From Allium sativum (lineage: Eukaryota; Streptophyta; Magnoliopsida; Asparagales; Amaryllidaceae): a stretch of DNA of 64,000 bases. The stretch is taken from NCBI GenBank assembly GCA_030737875.1, contig CM060915.1, forward strand, positions 355,505,863 to 355,569,862. Direction: 5' to 3'. The notes beneath the pieces are model-generated. The model was not told where the DNA came from and did not search any database. It saw only the letters and a list, made by a program, of their open reading frames with translations. A program made the translations under genes and the position numbers. Below are positions 24,298 to 35,550 of this stretch, one piece after another (position 1 is the stretch's first letter; each line of letters begins with the position of its first letter).

Positions 24298-25207
24298 GCA
24301 CCCAATCTTCTCGAGGGAATTCCGCTACCGACATGGTTCCGTAGGTATCTTGAGGCTAAGGCACCTGCCGGAGGTCAAGGAGATTCCTCACCCTCAGCTG
24401 CAACCACCGTTGCTCCACCTCCACGAGTAGATAAATTTTCTAAGTTATGTAAAGACTTCTGCACTATGGGAGGAAAACCATTCCGTGGTACTGAGAGATT
24501 TGTTGAAGCACGGAATTGGCTACGAGAATCGGAGAATGTGTTTGGCCTTTTCGAGATCGATGACCGAAGGAAGATACAGTTGGATGTTTGGCAGCTAAAG
24601 GATGAAGCTTCCTACTGGTGGGAAGTGACGCAAGAGGGACAACCAGTAACTACTTGGGATGACTTCAGGCAGAGATTTGAGATGAAATTCTTATCTCTGG
24701 CGGAAGATGGATTACAAATGGAAAGGTTCTTGTCTTTGAAACAAGTGGACCTACATGTTAAAGAGCATGCGAATAAGTTCAATCAACTGGCGAGGTTTGG
24801 GCTAGACTTGGTGAATACGCCCCACAAGAAGGCGCTTAGATTTGCGAGAGGATTGAATCAACCTCTCCAAGGACTTACTTTATCTCATATACCAATTTAA
24901 GGCAACATTAAAAAGGCTAGTTGACATGGCTCTTATGCATGAAGACAACAAGGATGAGAAGAAAGATAGTAAGACTGAAAAGGCACAGACTAAGGGCGAG
25001 AAACAGAAATGGTGGCCCAAGAAAGGAAAGCAAAAGAAAGAAAAAGGTGGAAATCCTAACAAGGCTCGGATCAAGAAGGAAATCAAGTGTCATGGTTGCG
25101 GAACTATGTGTCATTTTCTGAAAGACTACAGAAAAACAAAGAAAGCCTGCTTCAATTGTGGACAAGTAGGACATTTTTGTAAGCAATGCCCTACCAAGCA
25201 AGGATAA
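24298..25207 (+). pseudogene. Element B gag, frameshifted
   Basis: Chromovirus Gag. The opening part LPTWFRRYLEAKAP (from about 24325) aligns with the start of the intact gag of D, so the original start lay near 24290 and has lost its ATG. The gag domain runs through VEARNWLRESENVF, EASYWWEV, TWDDFRQRFEMKF and KFNQLARFGLDL to SHIPI. A one-base shift then creates a stop at 24898-24900. The next frame carries a Lys-rich linker and two zinc knuckles. The first (25088-25129) has its last Cys replaced by Tyr. The second (25148-25189) is a perfect CX2CX4HX4C. Confidence 0.9.
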
Positions 25208-25705
25208 AGGGCAGGAACTTCTGGACAAGTACATGCTTTAGAGGCTAGCGGACCTGATCGAGGTAGGAAAGTCACGGTTGATGGTTTGATTTCCTTTTTT
25301 GACTATCCTGTTAGAACCCTGTTTGATTCTGGCACTTCACATTCGTTTATATCCAGTTCTCAAGTAGACAGTCTGCACCTTAATACTAGTACAATTTCTG
25401 ATCCTGTAATAGTTTCAAACCACATAGGAGGATCGACTCATTTATCCGTGATGTGTAGGGGTTTGAGAATTTCTATCTTGGGTGTCGAGTTTGAATGCGA
25501 TGCATACGTTCTGGGATTTATCGGTTATGGTTTGATTCTAGGAATGGATTGGCTAGCTATGTATGGTGCCATTCTTGATTGTGAAAAGAGAGTAATTAGA
25601 CTTCTTACTTGTCATGGTAGGACTCTCGAAATTTCCTGTGACCCACGGGGGTCAGTGATGCTTAGTTTTCTAGAATCACTTGATACTTCTGTTGATGATT
25701 TGTGA
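25208..25705 (+). pseudogene. Element B aspartic protease
   Basis: Retropepsin-like domain that would cut the polyprotein. The catalytic motif is LFDSGTSHSFI with Asp at 25325-25327, followed by LGMDWLAMYGAILDC, the second conserved block of Tekay proteases. Upstream it is joined to gag by a stop at 25205-25207. The domain itself is open from 25286 to 25705, and a stop then separates it from the RT remnant. Confidence 0.9.
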
Positions 25706-26103
25706 TCTATACCCATTGTCAGAGATTATCCGAATTTAAGGGGATACCTCCAAGGCGTGAGATAGATTTTCAGATTTACTTGGTAGAGAAAGCAAAGCCA
25801 GTTGATGTACCAGTGCGCCACGTGCCTCCTAGAGAGAGGAGGGAGCTTAGCAAGCAAGTAGGGGAGCTATTCGAGAAATATTTTATTAGGCGAAACATAC
25901 TAGAGTGGGGAGCTCCAGTCGTCATCGCAACTAAGACAGACGGCTCCAAAGAATGCGATAGAGGTGAGAAGTTTTCTAAGGTTGGCGGGCCACTATAAAA
26001 AGTTTATCAAAGACTTTGTAATGGTATCGACCCCGCTCACTAGATTGACGAAAAAAACTTGGCTTTTTCATAGAGCAATGATTGTGAGGATGCCTTTCAG
26101 AGA
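25706..26103 (+). pseudogene. Element B reverse transcriptase remnant with the catalytic core deleted
   Basis: The N-terminal linker is readable: GIPPRREIDFQIYLVEKAKP, then ELFEKYFIRRNILEWGAPVV, up to TKTDGS near 25945. The next recognisable part, RSFLRLAGHYKKFIKDF, begins near 25965 and is the end of RT just before RNase H. The fingers/palm core with the YVDD motif, about 500 bases, is missing between them. A stop, a frameshift and further decay follow. Confidence 0.88.
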
Positions 26104-28055
26104 TTGAAAAGGGCTCTGACAACAGCCCCAGTTCTGAGTCTCCCAGATGGAAGCAAGATGTTCATGGTCTACATGGATGCTTGTGGCACAAGACTTGGTG
26201 CCGTTTTGATGCAAGAGGGAAGGGTAGTATGTTATGGAAGCAGACAATTGAGGATTCATGAGAAGATCTACCCAACACAAGATCTAGAGTTGGCTACTGT
26301 AGTGTTCGCATTGAAGTCTTGACGACACTATCTACTTAGAGAGAGATTTGAGATATATGAAGATCATAAGTCGCTAAATACTTGTTCTCACATAATGATC
26401 TCAATCTAAGGCAGCAACAGTGGATGGATTTCATAGCGTCCTACGACTTTAAGATAGCTTATACCCCGGGCAAGGGTAATGTAGTGGCGGATGCATTGAG
26501 TAGGCATTGGATGACTTTGAGTCCTCTATTCGTTGAAAGGAGGAGCTTGGAGTACATCTCATCCTTTGATTTTAAGCCATCTACGGATTTCACATTGGGG
26601 CTTTTAGCATCATTGGAGGTGCGACCTACTCTATTAGAGCGAGTCGGTTCTACACAGCGGGAGGACCCGCAAATTTCATACATCTTGGACATGCTTGGTA
26701 AAGGAGATACTTCTAATCACCTTGCTAGATATACCGTGGACGATAAAGGGTGGCTAAGACGAGATAGAAGACTATGTGTCCCTAAGGTTGGGGAATTGCT
26801 TAAGGAAGCTCATCATTCTCGGATGACTATCCATCCGGGCGATGACAAGATGCATCGAGACATAAAGAGGGATTTCTTTTGGATTGGCATGAAGAAAGAT
26901 ATGGCAGAATTTGTAGCTCGATGCTTGACTTGCCATCGAGTAAAGGCTGAACAAAAGAAACCTGGCGGATTGCTTCAGTCCTTGGATATCCCACAATGGA
27001 AGTGAGAGAGCGTCTCTATGGATTTCATCGATGATTTTCCCCGATCAAGGAAGGGCAATATAAGCATTTGGGTGATAATAGATAGACAAACAAAGAGTGC
27101 TCACTTTATACCTGTCAAGAACAAAAGGACGGCAGCTTGGCTGGCATCAACATATCTTCGAGAGATGGTTCGATTGCATGGGGTACCTTCCAGCATAGTA
27201 AGCTACCCCGACCACATCTTTACTAGTGAGTTTTGGAAGAGCTTACAAGAGGCGTTAGGTACACAACTACATTTGAGCACGACATGCCACTCTTAGACAG
27301 ACTGAGGGGGTGAATAGAGTTCTTGAGGATCTTCTAAGACTGTGTATCCTAGACTTTGGAGGGACTTGGGAGGAACATCTTCCATTGGTAGAGTTCGCCT
27401 ACAACAACAGTTACCAATCGAGCATAGACATGGCACCCTTCGAAGCGCTATATAGATGACCTTGTAGATCGCCGACTTGTTGGTGGGAGTCTATGTACAG
27501 ACTTCTACTTGGACCAGAGATGATTCAAGACACTTCCGAGAAGATTGACCTTATCCGCCGAAGAATGAAAGCAACTCAGACATACAAAAATCATATGCCA
27601 ATAAAAGGAGGACCGATTTGGAATTTGAAGCGGGAGATATGGTCTTTATTAGAGTATCACCGCTAAGGAATGTAGTTCGCTTTAGTTCAATAGGGAAGTT
27701 AACGCCAAGATTTATAGGACCATTCCCAGGCCAGATATCTTATAGGATTAAGCTACTGGACAGACTGGAGGGCATACACGATGTGTTTCACGTTTCCCAT
27801 TTGACAAAATGTCTCCATGATACAGCAGAGATAGTAGAGCTAAGCACACTTGATGGCGTGGAAGTTGAGAAGGAAGCATCGGTGAGAAGAGTTCCTACTC
27901 ATATCCTTGGATCAGAAATCAAGAAGCTACGGAATAAGCAAATATAATTGTTGAAAGTAAAATTGGGAGAAGACCACAAAGATGCGACGTGGGGACCTAA
28001 AGATAGGATTCGTGCTTCTTATCATTTTCTTTTTGAAAGTACATTCTTGACTTAT
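26104..28055 (+). pseudogene. Element B RNase H, integrase and chromodomain, broken
   Basis: RNase [16 protein letters not shown] (catalytic Asp present) and [11 protein letters not shown], then a stop at 26320-26322, then YTPGKGNVVADALSR. Integrase: the HHCC zinc part is intact (HHSRMTIHPGDDKM ... CLTCHRVKA), followed by a stop at 27003-27005. The core keeps its first Asp (SMDFIDDFPRS). The second site reads VSYPDHIFTSEFW instead of the usual VSDRDPIFTSxFW, so the catalytic Asp is now Tyr. Later stops and shifts follow at 27297-27600. C-terminal: AGDMVFIRVSPLRN, PRFIGPFP, VFHVSHLTKC. A chromodomain-like end (LRNKQI, stop, LLKVKLGEDHKDATW) targets integration to certain chromatin in this clade. 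Confidence 0.9.
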
Positions 28056-28419
28056 TTTTCAAGCTTTTACTTTGCATTTTCTTCTATCATTCTAGTAAGT
28101 TTATCTTATCGTTTGAATCTTTCGATCCTTAGGTAGAATCCAACGGTTGGAAACATGTGTTTGAAACATGTTATGATTGATGGTTGCAAGTGGATGCAAG
28201 TGTTTGCTTGTGGTTGCTCGTGGATGCATATACACACACTAGGCACTAGATCGACTCAAGCACTTACATATTGCATATGAATGTGTGTGCAATTTTTGTG
28301 TGGATGGAAATGGCGGTGGCATTTTGATGAATGATTGTGCACACATATAGAGTTTATATGATATACTAGGATTATTTGCATACATTTTGGATACATGGCA
28401 CAAACATATATTGAATTAA

Positions 28420-28446
28420 GGAGGTCAACTGAATCAGTTGACCGCC
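28420..28446 (+). other. Conserved hairpin upstream of the polypurine tract (element B)
   Basis: Perfect 8-bp stem GGTCAACT / AGTTGACC around GAATC, extended by GG and CC outside one unpaired position on each side. It lies about 180 bp before the polypurine tract, in non-coding sequence (28056-28625) that is otherwise poorly conserved. Confidence 0.7.
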
Positions 28447-28625
28447 TGGTTTTCGCATTAGTGTAAGGACATATACACATACACCTTTGCGTATGTTCAT
28501 ACAAACATTAGAAATTATTAAAGACAATGGATGATTATGGATGTTGGATGAGTAGATGGTTGTGATTGGTTGTTAGGATAGTAACATTCTTCTTAACTTG
28601 GAGATTTCAGGGACGAATTCCTTTA

Positions 28626-28637
28626 AGTAGAGGAGAA
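28626..28637 (+). other. Polypurine tract of element B
   Basis: AGTAGAGGAGAA ends at the TG of the 3' LTR. It is preceded by 'gatttcagggacga', the same signal as in A and D. Confidence 0.85.
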
Positions 28638-31272
28638 TGTAACACCTAAAAATTTAACACACTATAGACCATGCTTAAAGATAATAAACTGGGTGTAACT
28701 TAATTAACTATTCAGAAATAAGTGAAACCGGCCTTACCATTGTGTTCGTCTCAGAATTTTGGTTCAGATAGACCCCAAATTTGCGTTAAACGTACAACGT
28801 ATGAAGAAGTTATGAGCATCAGAAGTTTGTATTCATATAAGGAGCTTATGTATAAATATAAATTAAAAATAATTCCCGAAATTTTGAATGAAACAAGGTG
28901 GGAAAAGAAGCGGGAACCAGGACTGTTGTGGGACGACCCACACTCGGCCTAGGTCGACACATGGGTCGACCCATGGTCGGCTACGTCGACCCACAACAGA
29001 TCTGGACAGATTCATCTGCGAATCTAAACTGTTTTTTGGACTATATTCGTTGCTTACTCAACGCTATGTGTATGGTTTGGATTAAAACCCTAGAATCTAA
29101 CGACTGAGGTGGACTCTGTGAATCCATAAATAGACGGCTTCTCCAATTTCCAATTCAAACAACTCCTTCATATATTCTGCCTCTAATAATCTATTCTGAA
29201 TAAAAAATGAAAAATGGGGGAATGCTGCTGAAGTCAAGATCAACAGAGACAACATTCAAGGCTTGCATACATATAACTAAAAGGATTGGATTTGACTCTT
29301 TCTACGGCATAACTATATTTATAAGAGATTTATTCTCTTCTTCCCCAAGACCCACTGTGAGTTCCCTGTCATTTTCAGATTTTATTTCTTAGACTATAAC
29401 CTGATAGTCAATTGAAATTGGGTTATGTTATACAGTGTATATAAGATAAATGTTATGTATGATTTTCATTATTAAACCTATGTCGTTATGATAAGTAAAA
29501 CATATGCCTTTGCTAGTGGATAATTAAGAGTTATATGTATCTATCTTCCTTTTCCCTATGTCTATCAAGTTTAGTTTATTTTCAGTCTTGCCTATATGTG
29601 TATGCGATTTGATTGTATTCTTCTTCCTCTGTTTCCCTTTATATTTCACGCTAAGGCTAAGATTTTTGAAGCCTAGGATATACCCATTTATAAGTATGTG
29701 TATTACTTGGGCAATAATGACTAACGTAAAAAGAGGAATATAGACATGCTGTTAATTTAGGACTGTTTAACTATATTTGAGAAAAAGAATAATATACACA
29801 TGTATAGAGATGCTGTAAACTGATTAAAAGGGATAATGTATACATACTTGTTGTAAATGAATAATATGCATAAACCTGTAAATTGGGAACATAGTTGATG
29901 AATAATATGCATATATATTGGACATGTAAGATCTGACTTATACAGACATTAAATAAATGACATGTTAGATTTGACTTAATACAGACATTAAGTAAATGAC
30001 ATGTTAGAATCTTGTAAGTACCAGATGTAGGTTAATAAACTGACATGCTGTAGAAATTATATACATCTGGGCAGGTGTTTTGGGGAAGGGTTGTACACAG
30101 ATAATGACATGGAATATTACAACCACGCTTATTAATAAACCTAAACTTGCTAGGTTAAACATGAGTATTAATAAGCTAAGAGGTCCCTCGTTCTTGCTGT
30201 TGTATCGGGTTTTTGGGACTCTTAAATCCTAGTTTTGAGGGAACAAGCTTAGGGGGCTTGGCTTGTGTCACCCTGCTGTTTGGAGCCCATATTAGTCAGT
30301 ATCCCAGTTGGTATTTTGTTAGAGGGCCTCACACTAGGTAGGGGCAGGGCATGCTTTATTAAACTGGATAGCAAGAGGTTCTCATGGGGAAGGTGGATAC
30401 GGAAGCGTTCCGGCGGTGTCATGAGCCTGCATGAGTCTACTTAGGGAAATTAAGCTGCTGTAACACTAGTAAATAGGTTTGTGCTTTATAGTTGTTGGGT
30501 TAGGGGGTGATACACCCTACTGTCGGGGAAGATACAGGTAATTTACGTAGTAGGGAGCCGATCACATGCGTAGTAATTAAGGTACACCTAACCCTGTTGT
30601 TATGTAATTAGGGTAACACCTAATCATGTTATGTAATTACGGTACGCCTAATCCTGTTGTTAATCCTACTGTTATTTCTGTTGTTATGTAATTAGTTTAA
30701 ATGCATAATCCTGTTATACTAGTATTGGTGCAGACATACCTGTTTTAAGAAATAAATATGAAGCATTACTCGATCATAGTTTATTCCTGTTATACCTGTC
30801 TATCCTGTTGTTCTGTTTAGTTTTTTTATTAACTTATATGACACTATACCTTTCTCATCCAGTCTTATTTACCTGTCTTGGCATTTCTATTTTATGCACA
30901 TCTGAAAATAACTGGAACTCGTTAGACTTTAGGTCTGACCCTTTTTCTTTCGCTTCTTTCTTCATTTGCCCCTCTAGGTCCTCGGAGTGGAAGCACTTAT
31001 TATGACTATACTCTATCATGGCTTATGACGAGGGATATGATTTTGTTTTATGGCATTATGTTATTTTGTTTTGATAGACAGACTTGAGGTACTTTGTAAG
31101 TGGTTTGATGTTACCGGTTTTGAGAACTACATTTAATTTTAATAATGAAGTTGAGAATTTTCCGACTGCTTATTTTATATCTGCTCTGTAAATCTCTGTA
31201 CTGTTTACCTATTGCGCTTCTCAGAACTCAATGCATACTTTAAGAGTGACATTAACGGACGTGGAAGTCACA
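28638..31272 (+). mobile_element. 3' LTR of element B, 2635 bp
   Basis: Starts TGTAACACCTAA and ends GGAAGTCACA. It is collinear with 21475-24118. GTCGAC hexamers lie at 28953, 28965 and 28985, with GTCGGC at 28976; the first two are 12 bp apart. The TATA-like box CCATAAATAG is at 29124-29133. Confidence 0.93.
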
Positions 31273-31277
31273 CCTAC

Positions 31278-33430
31278 TGAAATTTAGGATATTCATAGTT
31301 GAAAGAGACCAAAAGTGTTACCAAGATAGGAATTTGTCTTGGGTTGGTTGTTTTTACTAGAGATATATTAAGACTTTCTCACGGATCGCAGAACTTACAA
31401 AGCTGACCAAGAAGGATGTTAAGTTTGTTAGTCGATTAAGTGAGAGGAAGCATTTCAGAATTTGAAGTGAATGTTGACCAATGCCTCTTTATTTATAATA
31501 CTAGATGGTAATAATAATTTGGTAGTGCACACTGATGCATGTAGAATTGAATTCGGAGCTGTTTTTATGCAAATGACATAGTGATTGCATATCCTTCTAG
31601 GCAGCTTAGACCATATGAGGTTAGACATCCAAATCATGATTTAGAGTTAGCAGTTGTTGTCTTTGCTCGGAAGATTTGGAGACATTACCTATTAGGGGAG
31701 TGATTCGAATTTTTTATGAGTCATAAGTCTTTGAAGTACCCATTCTCTCATTAAGAGTTGAATATGAGACAATAGAGATGGCTAGAGTTTCTGGAAACTT
31801 ATGGTTTTTCCATTGAGTTATGCACAGAAAATAGAATAATGTTGTTGAAGCGCTTCGAAGAAAACTTCTAGATATGGTGCTAGCTATGTTGGCAAAACGG
31901 AAAGACTAAAAATCATTGACTGCTTGTGATGTGCGGAGAAGATCGGTGCCAAATTCGAGCCAAGTCACGACAATGAGGTCATGTTTGGAAGTTTGACCTG
32001 CTTTCATCGACTGGATTTCTTTTAACCAAGGGGAAGATCCTATATTGGCTGAAAGATCAAGAGACTCCAAGTTGAATTGGAGACTAATAGTTTGGAAATC
32101 TTCGGTCTTAACCATAAGGGATGGTTGAGGAAGGGAAGACTATGCGTTCCAAATATTGAAGATGTAATGAAGGAATCTCTTAGAGAATGTCACTGATCAT
32201 AGTTCACGAGGAGATACAAGATGTATCAAGACATGAAGAGAAGTTTCTTCTAAGAAGGAATGAAAAAAGATATAGGATTATTTATAAGGCAATGTATAAT
32301 CTGTCAACAAGTAGAAGCCTTACATCAGAAATCAAGTGGATTGCTCAAACCATTGGATATTCCTATTTGAAATGGGATTTGGTATTTGTGGGTTTTATTA
32401 ATGGGTTGCCAAATACGGAAGAGGGAACGAGAGTATTTAGGCAGCAGTGGATAGATTGACTAAGTGTTCTCAATTTATTCCCGTAAAATCCACCAGGACA
32501 ACACTTGTATTAGCTGAGTTATCCATGAGGAATGCAATTAGACTTCACGGTATTCCTTATACTATAGTTAGTGACAGGGATTCACTATTCATTAGCGAGT
32601 TCTGGAAGAGTCTACAGAAGTTTTTGGGAACCAAGCTCAATATGAGTATGGCTTATCACTCGCAAACAGATGGATAAATATAGAGAGTCAACAAGGTAAT
32701 TGAGGATTTGTTGGAACTTAAAAGCTTTTGTATTGGATTTTGGTGGCTCATGAGAGGACCATCTGCATCTAGTTGAGTTTACTTATAATAATGGTTATGA
32801 GACTAACATATAAATAACATCGTTTGAGGCATTATACGGAAGGCTGTGTAAGTCACTAGCATGTTGGTTAGAGACTAGAGACAGATTAGTTATGGGTCCA
32901 GACTTAGTGAAAGAAGCTACAAAGAAGATTTATTTGATTTGAGATCGGATGAGGGAAGCTCAATCGAGGTATAAAAGTTATGTGTATAAGAGGCATAAGG
33001 ATATTAAATTCTCTGTTAGAGCCTTGTTTCCATTAAGGTAACACTGATGAAAGGTGTGGTTCATTTTGGGTAGTCAGGGAAACTAACAACGGGGTTTATT
33101 GGACCCTTTGCTATTATAGAAAGGACAGGGAAGCTCGTGTATTGAGCGGAGTTACTAGATAGAATGACAGACACCCATATTTTTTTCCCATGTTTCTCAT
33201 ATTTGTAAGTATGTGCATGATCCAGAAGCTACTATAGATCTGAAGATATTGGAATACTTGGTGGTAGAATCGAATTTGATTTTTTGTGAGGCAACTAGTT
33301 TGTTGCTAAAGATATGAAAAAGCTAAGGAACAAGACAATAAAAGTTGATAAAGTCCAATGGAGTGACAGTGAAAAATATTGTACTTTGGAGATCGAAGGC
33401 AAGATTAAGGATGCTTATCCGGATTAGCTT
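31278..33430 (+). pseudogene. Element C pol, second part: RT end, RNase H, integrase, chromodomain
   Basis: Continues the gene cut at 21474. The RT end is readable as DIHS, KRP and ELTKLTKKDVKFV. RNase [18 protein letters not shown] (catalytic Asp present) and [19 protein letters not shown]. Integrase: CIICQQVEALHQKSSGLL (zinc part), then DRLTKCSQFIPVKSTRT, then VSDRDSLFISEFWKSLQ with the second catalytic Asp kept, and AYHSQTDG before a stop at 32675-32677. Further on, GPDLVKEATKKI and a chromodomain-like end KLRNKTIKVDKVQWSDSEKY are readable. Many stops and shifts make it non-functional. Confidence 0.9.
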
Positions 33431-33559
33431 TGTGGTATGTTCTACAATGTTTTATAGATTTAATATCTAATTGTTTACGCTAGTATTGGTGTCGTTGTTT
33501 ACATGATTTCTATGTTTGATTCAGTCCATAAATGAGTTTCAGTGATGAAATTCCTTACA

Positions 33560-33570
33560 GGAGGAGTGAA
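33560..33570 (+). other. Degenerate polypurine tract of element C
   Basis: GGAGGAGTGAA with one pyrimidine, directly before the LTR start. Confidence 0.7.
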
Positions 33571-33756
33571 TATAATATATCTAATTTTTAGTACACATTA
33601 TTCAGGAATCTGATTGGATGGATTAAATAAGAATAATGTGGTAGGATGATAAGAGAAGATTTTTTTTAATAAAACGGTGTGGCTTAGTAATAATTAATGT
33701 AATTAGATATAAGAATAAAGTTTATGGGAGGGGTACAATGAGAAACACATAGTCCC

Positions 33757-33771
33757 ATATATAAACATAGC
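33757..33771 (+). promoter_or_regulatory. TATA box of LTR C
   Basis: CATATATAAACATAG about 190 bp into the LTR, followed by a pyrimidine-rich stretch typical of a transcript start. Confidence 0.6.
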
Positions 33772-34769
33772 CTTCCACTCTTCTATCCTTTCATTTTCAT
33801 TTGTCATTTGCAAAACTCAAACCCTAAGAGCATAAGATATCGACCATTATCAATTTACAGAGGAAAATAGTTAGTTAAACCTAAAAGAAATCAACCTTAG
33901 AAATTAATATCATCAAATCTCTAATCTTTCAAGGTGAGTAATGACTTCTAACTCGTATGGGCTCAATTATTCTTAATACTTGAATCTGTTTTGTGATCAT
34001 ATGGTTGTTTTTAGGGGTATTTTGTTGCATTGGCATTGTTTGGATAGAACAATATTTAGATTTGATTGTTTATGCTTGTTTGCATAAGATTTGTTTAGGT
34101 TTAAGATCAAAACTTATAGCTTATCATCTCCAACTAATTTGAAATTTTTATATGTCGTTTATAATATGTTTTTGGAGATGAATTTTAAGTTCCGTAATTT
34201 TCTAAGTATCCAGAATTTTTTTATGAATTTCCTAAGGAAAAATATGTGTTCATTATGAAATTTAATTATAAAAAATAATTAAATAATGATTTTAGACACG
34301 AAATTTCTACACAAGGTAGAGAGGGTTACTCTCTAATTCCTATGAATTTTTTGGATTTTTTGCACATTTTTAAGATTTGTTATGATTTTCCTAAGTTGGG
34401 TAGATTTTGGGTATTTGAGGCATTAATTAAGGTAGTAATGATTCCTTAATGTTATCATATAAAATCTAAAAAGTTTGAGCTTTTCTTAGTAAAACTTTTG
34501 TCTAGTGATGTTCTGAAAAATATATTAGAACTGGTAAAAAGAATTATTTTAACTAGTAAAAATGGAGTTTTCGTTTTATCTACTACTCAGTTCTTCGACC
34601 CAGTCGACAAAACCATGTCGATACGGTCGATAAGACCATGTCATCGCTATCGATAAGCACTTGATACTTGGAATACCAAGAAACATGGTATAAGAAGTAT
34701 CCAAGATGGTCGTATTGTTAACATGTTTATTGAAAGTGTCCATGTCACCTAAATCTTACTTATGTTTTA

Positions 34770-35550
34770 AAGTTAACCACTCCACAAGGGCTTATCGCCT
34801 TACACATGGGCGTGTAATTGTTGTACCAAGTCGATAAGACTATTCTCCTATATAAATTAAGGGACGTGTAGCCTCTATTGTTTTAAAAGTTGGAGGATTG
34901 CCACTTCGATACTAGTTGTCACAACTATAGTCGGTAAGGATCATTGTTTTTCAAAGTTACTTTGAAGCTTATTGCTTTGTCAACTGTCTCGATAAGGCTT
35001 ATTTTTCTGACCAATGTTTCTAAATCTTGGGTCTTATCATCTGTAACGTTGTCGTCACCAAGATGGTTGGCAAGGCTAATTTCCTAAATATTTTCAAAGT
35101 AATTGTGTCTTATTGCAACTAACCTTATCGTCTTAGTGCGATCGTTAAGATTATTTTTAACTCATTCCAAACTATTTTCCAAAATACTAGGGGATTATCG
35201 CCTCTATCCTTGTCGTCGCAATTGTGGTCAATAAGATTGGTTTTGAACTCCTTTTTAAAGCATTGAGGCTATCTCCTCTATAACTCTTGGCGTCAATTTC
35301 TATGTCGACAAGCGTGGTTTCTAATTGTTTTCAAAAAAAAACTTGAGGGTAACACCTTTATTTCTTGGTGTCACTATTATATTCGACAAGGTATGTTTTT
35401 ATATTAACTCATTTTGAGGATATCGCCTCTAGAGCTTTTCGATGACGATTGAGTTGGCTAGGTGTAATTTTTAAAATTGTTTTCAAAAAAAACTTGAGGT
35501 TATCGCCTTTATAGCTTGTTGCCATCGATCATGTTACCAAGGTATGCTTG
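34770..35550. repeat. Degenerate 75-85 bp tandem repeat in LTR C
   Basis: At least five to six units share the core TTGAGGTTATCGCCTCTA, then a GTCGTC/GTCGACAAGG-type stretch, then TTTTTAATTGTTTTCAAA. Unit cores lie near 35190, 35265, 35342, 35412 and 35493, with weaker ones upstream. Variants of 'tatcgcct' and 'cgataagg' recur throughout. Confidence 0.7.

Larger units (their letters stand above)
21475..31272 (+). mobile_element. Element B: Tekay-like chromovirus, nested in C
   Basis: A 9.8 kb element: 5' LTR 21475-24118, primer site, gag-protease-(RT remnant)-RNase H-integrase-chromodomain, polypurine tract, 3' LTR 28638-31272. Flanking five-base repeats are CCAAC (21470-21474) and CCTAC (31273-31277), a target duplication with one later change. 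Removing B and one repeat brings the two halves of the C reverse transcriptase into one frame, which confirms the borders. The LTRs are clearly diverged from each other, with many substitutions and indels. B is therefore much older than D, and all its genes are broken. Confidence 0.93.
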
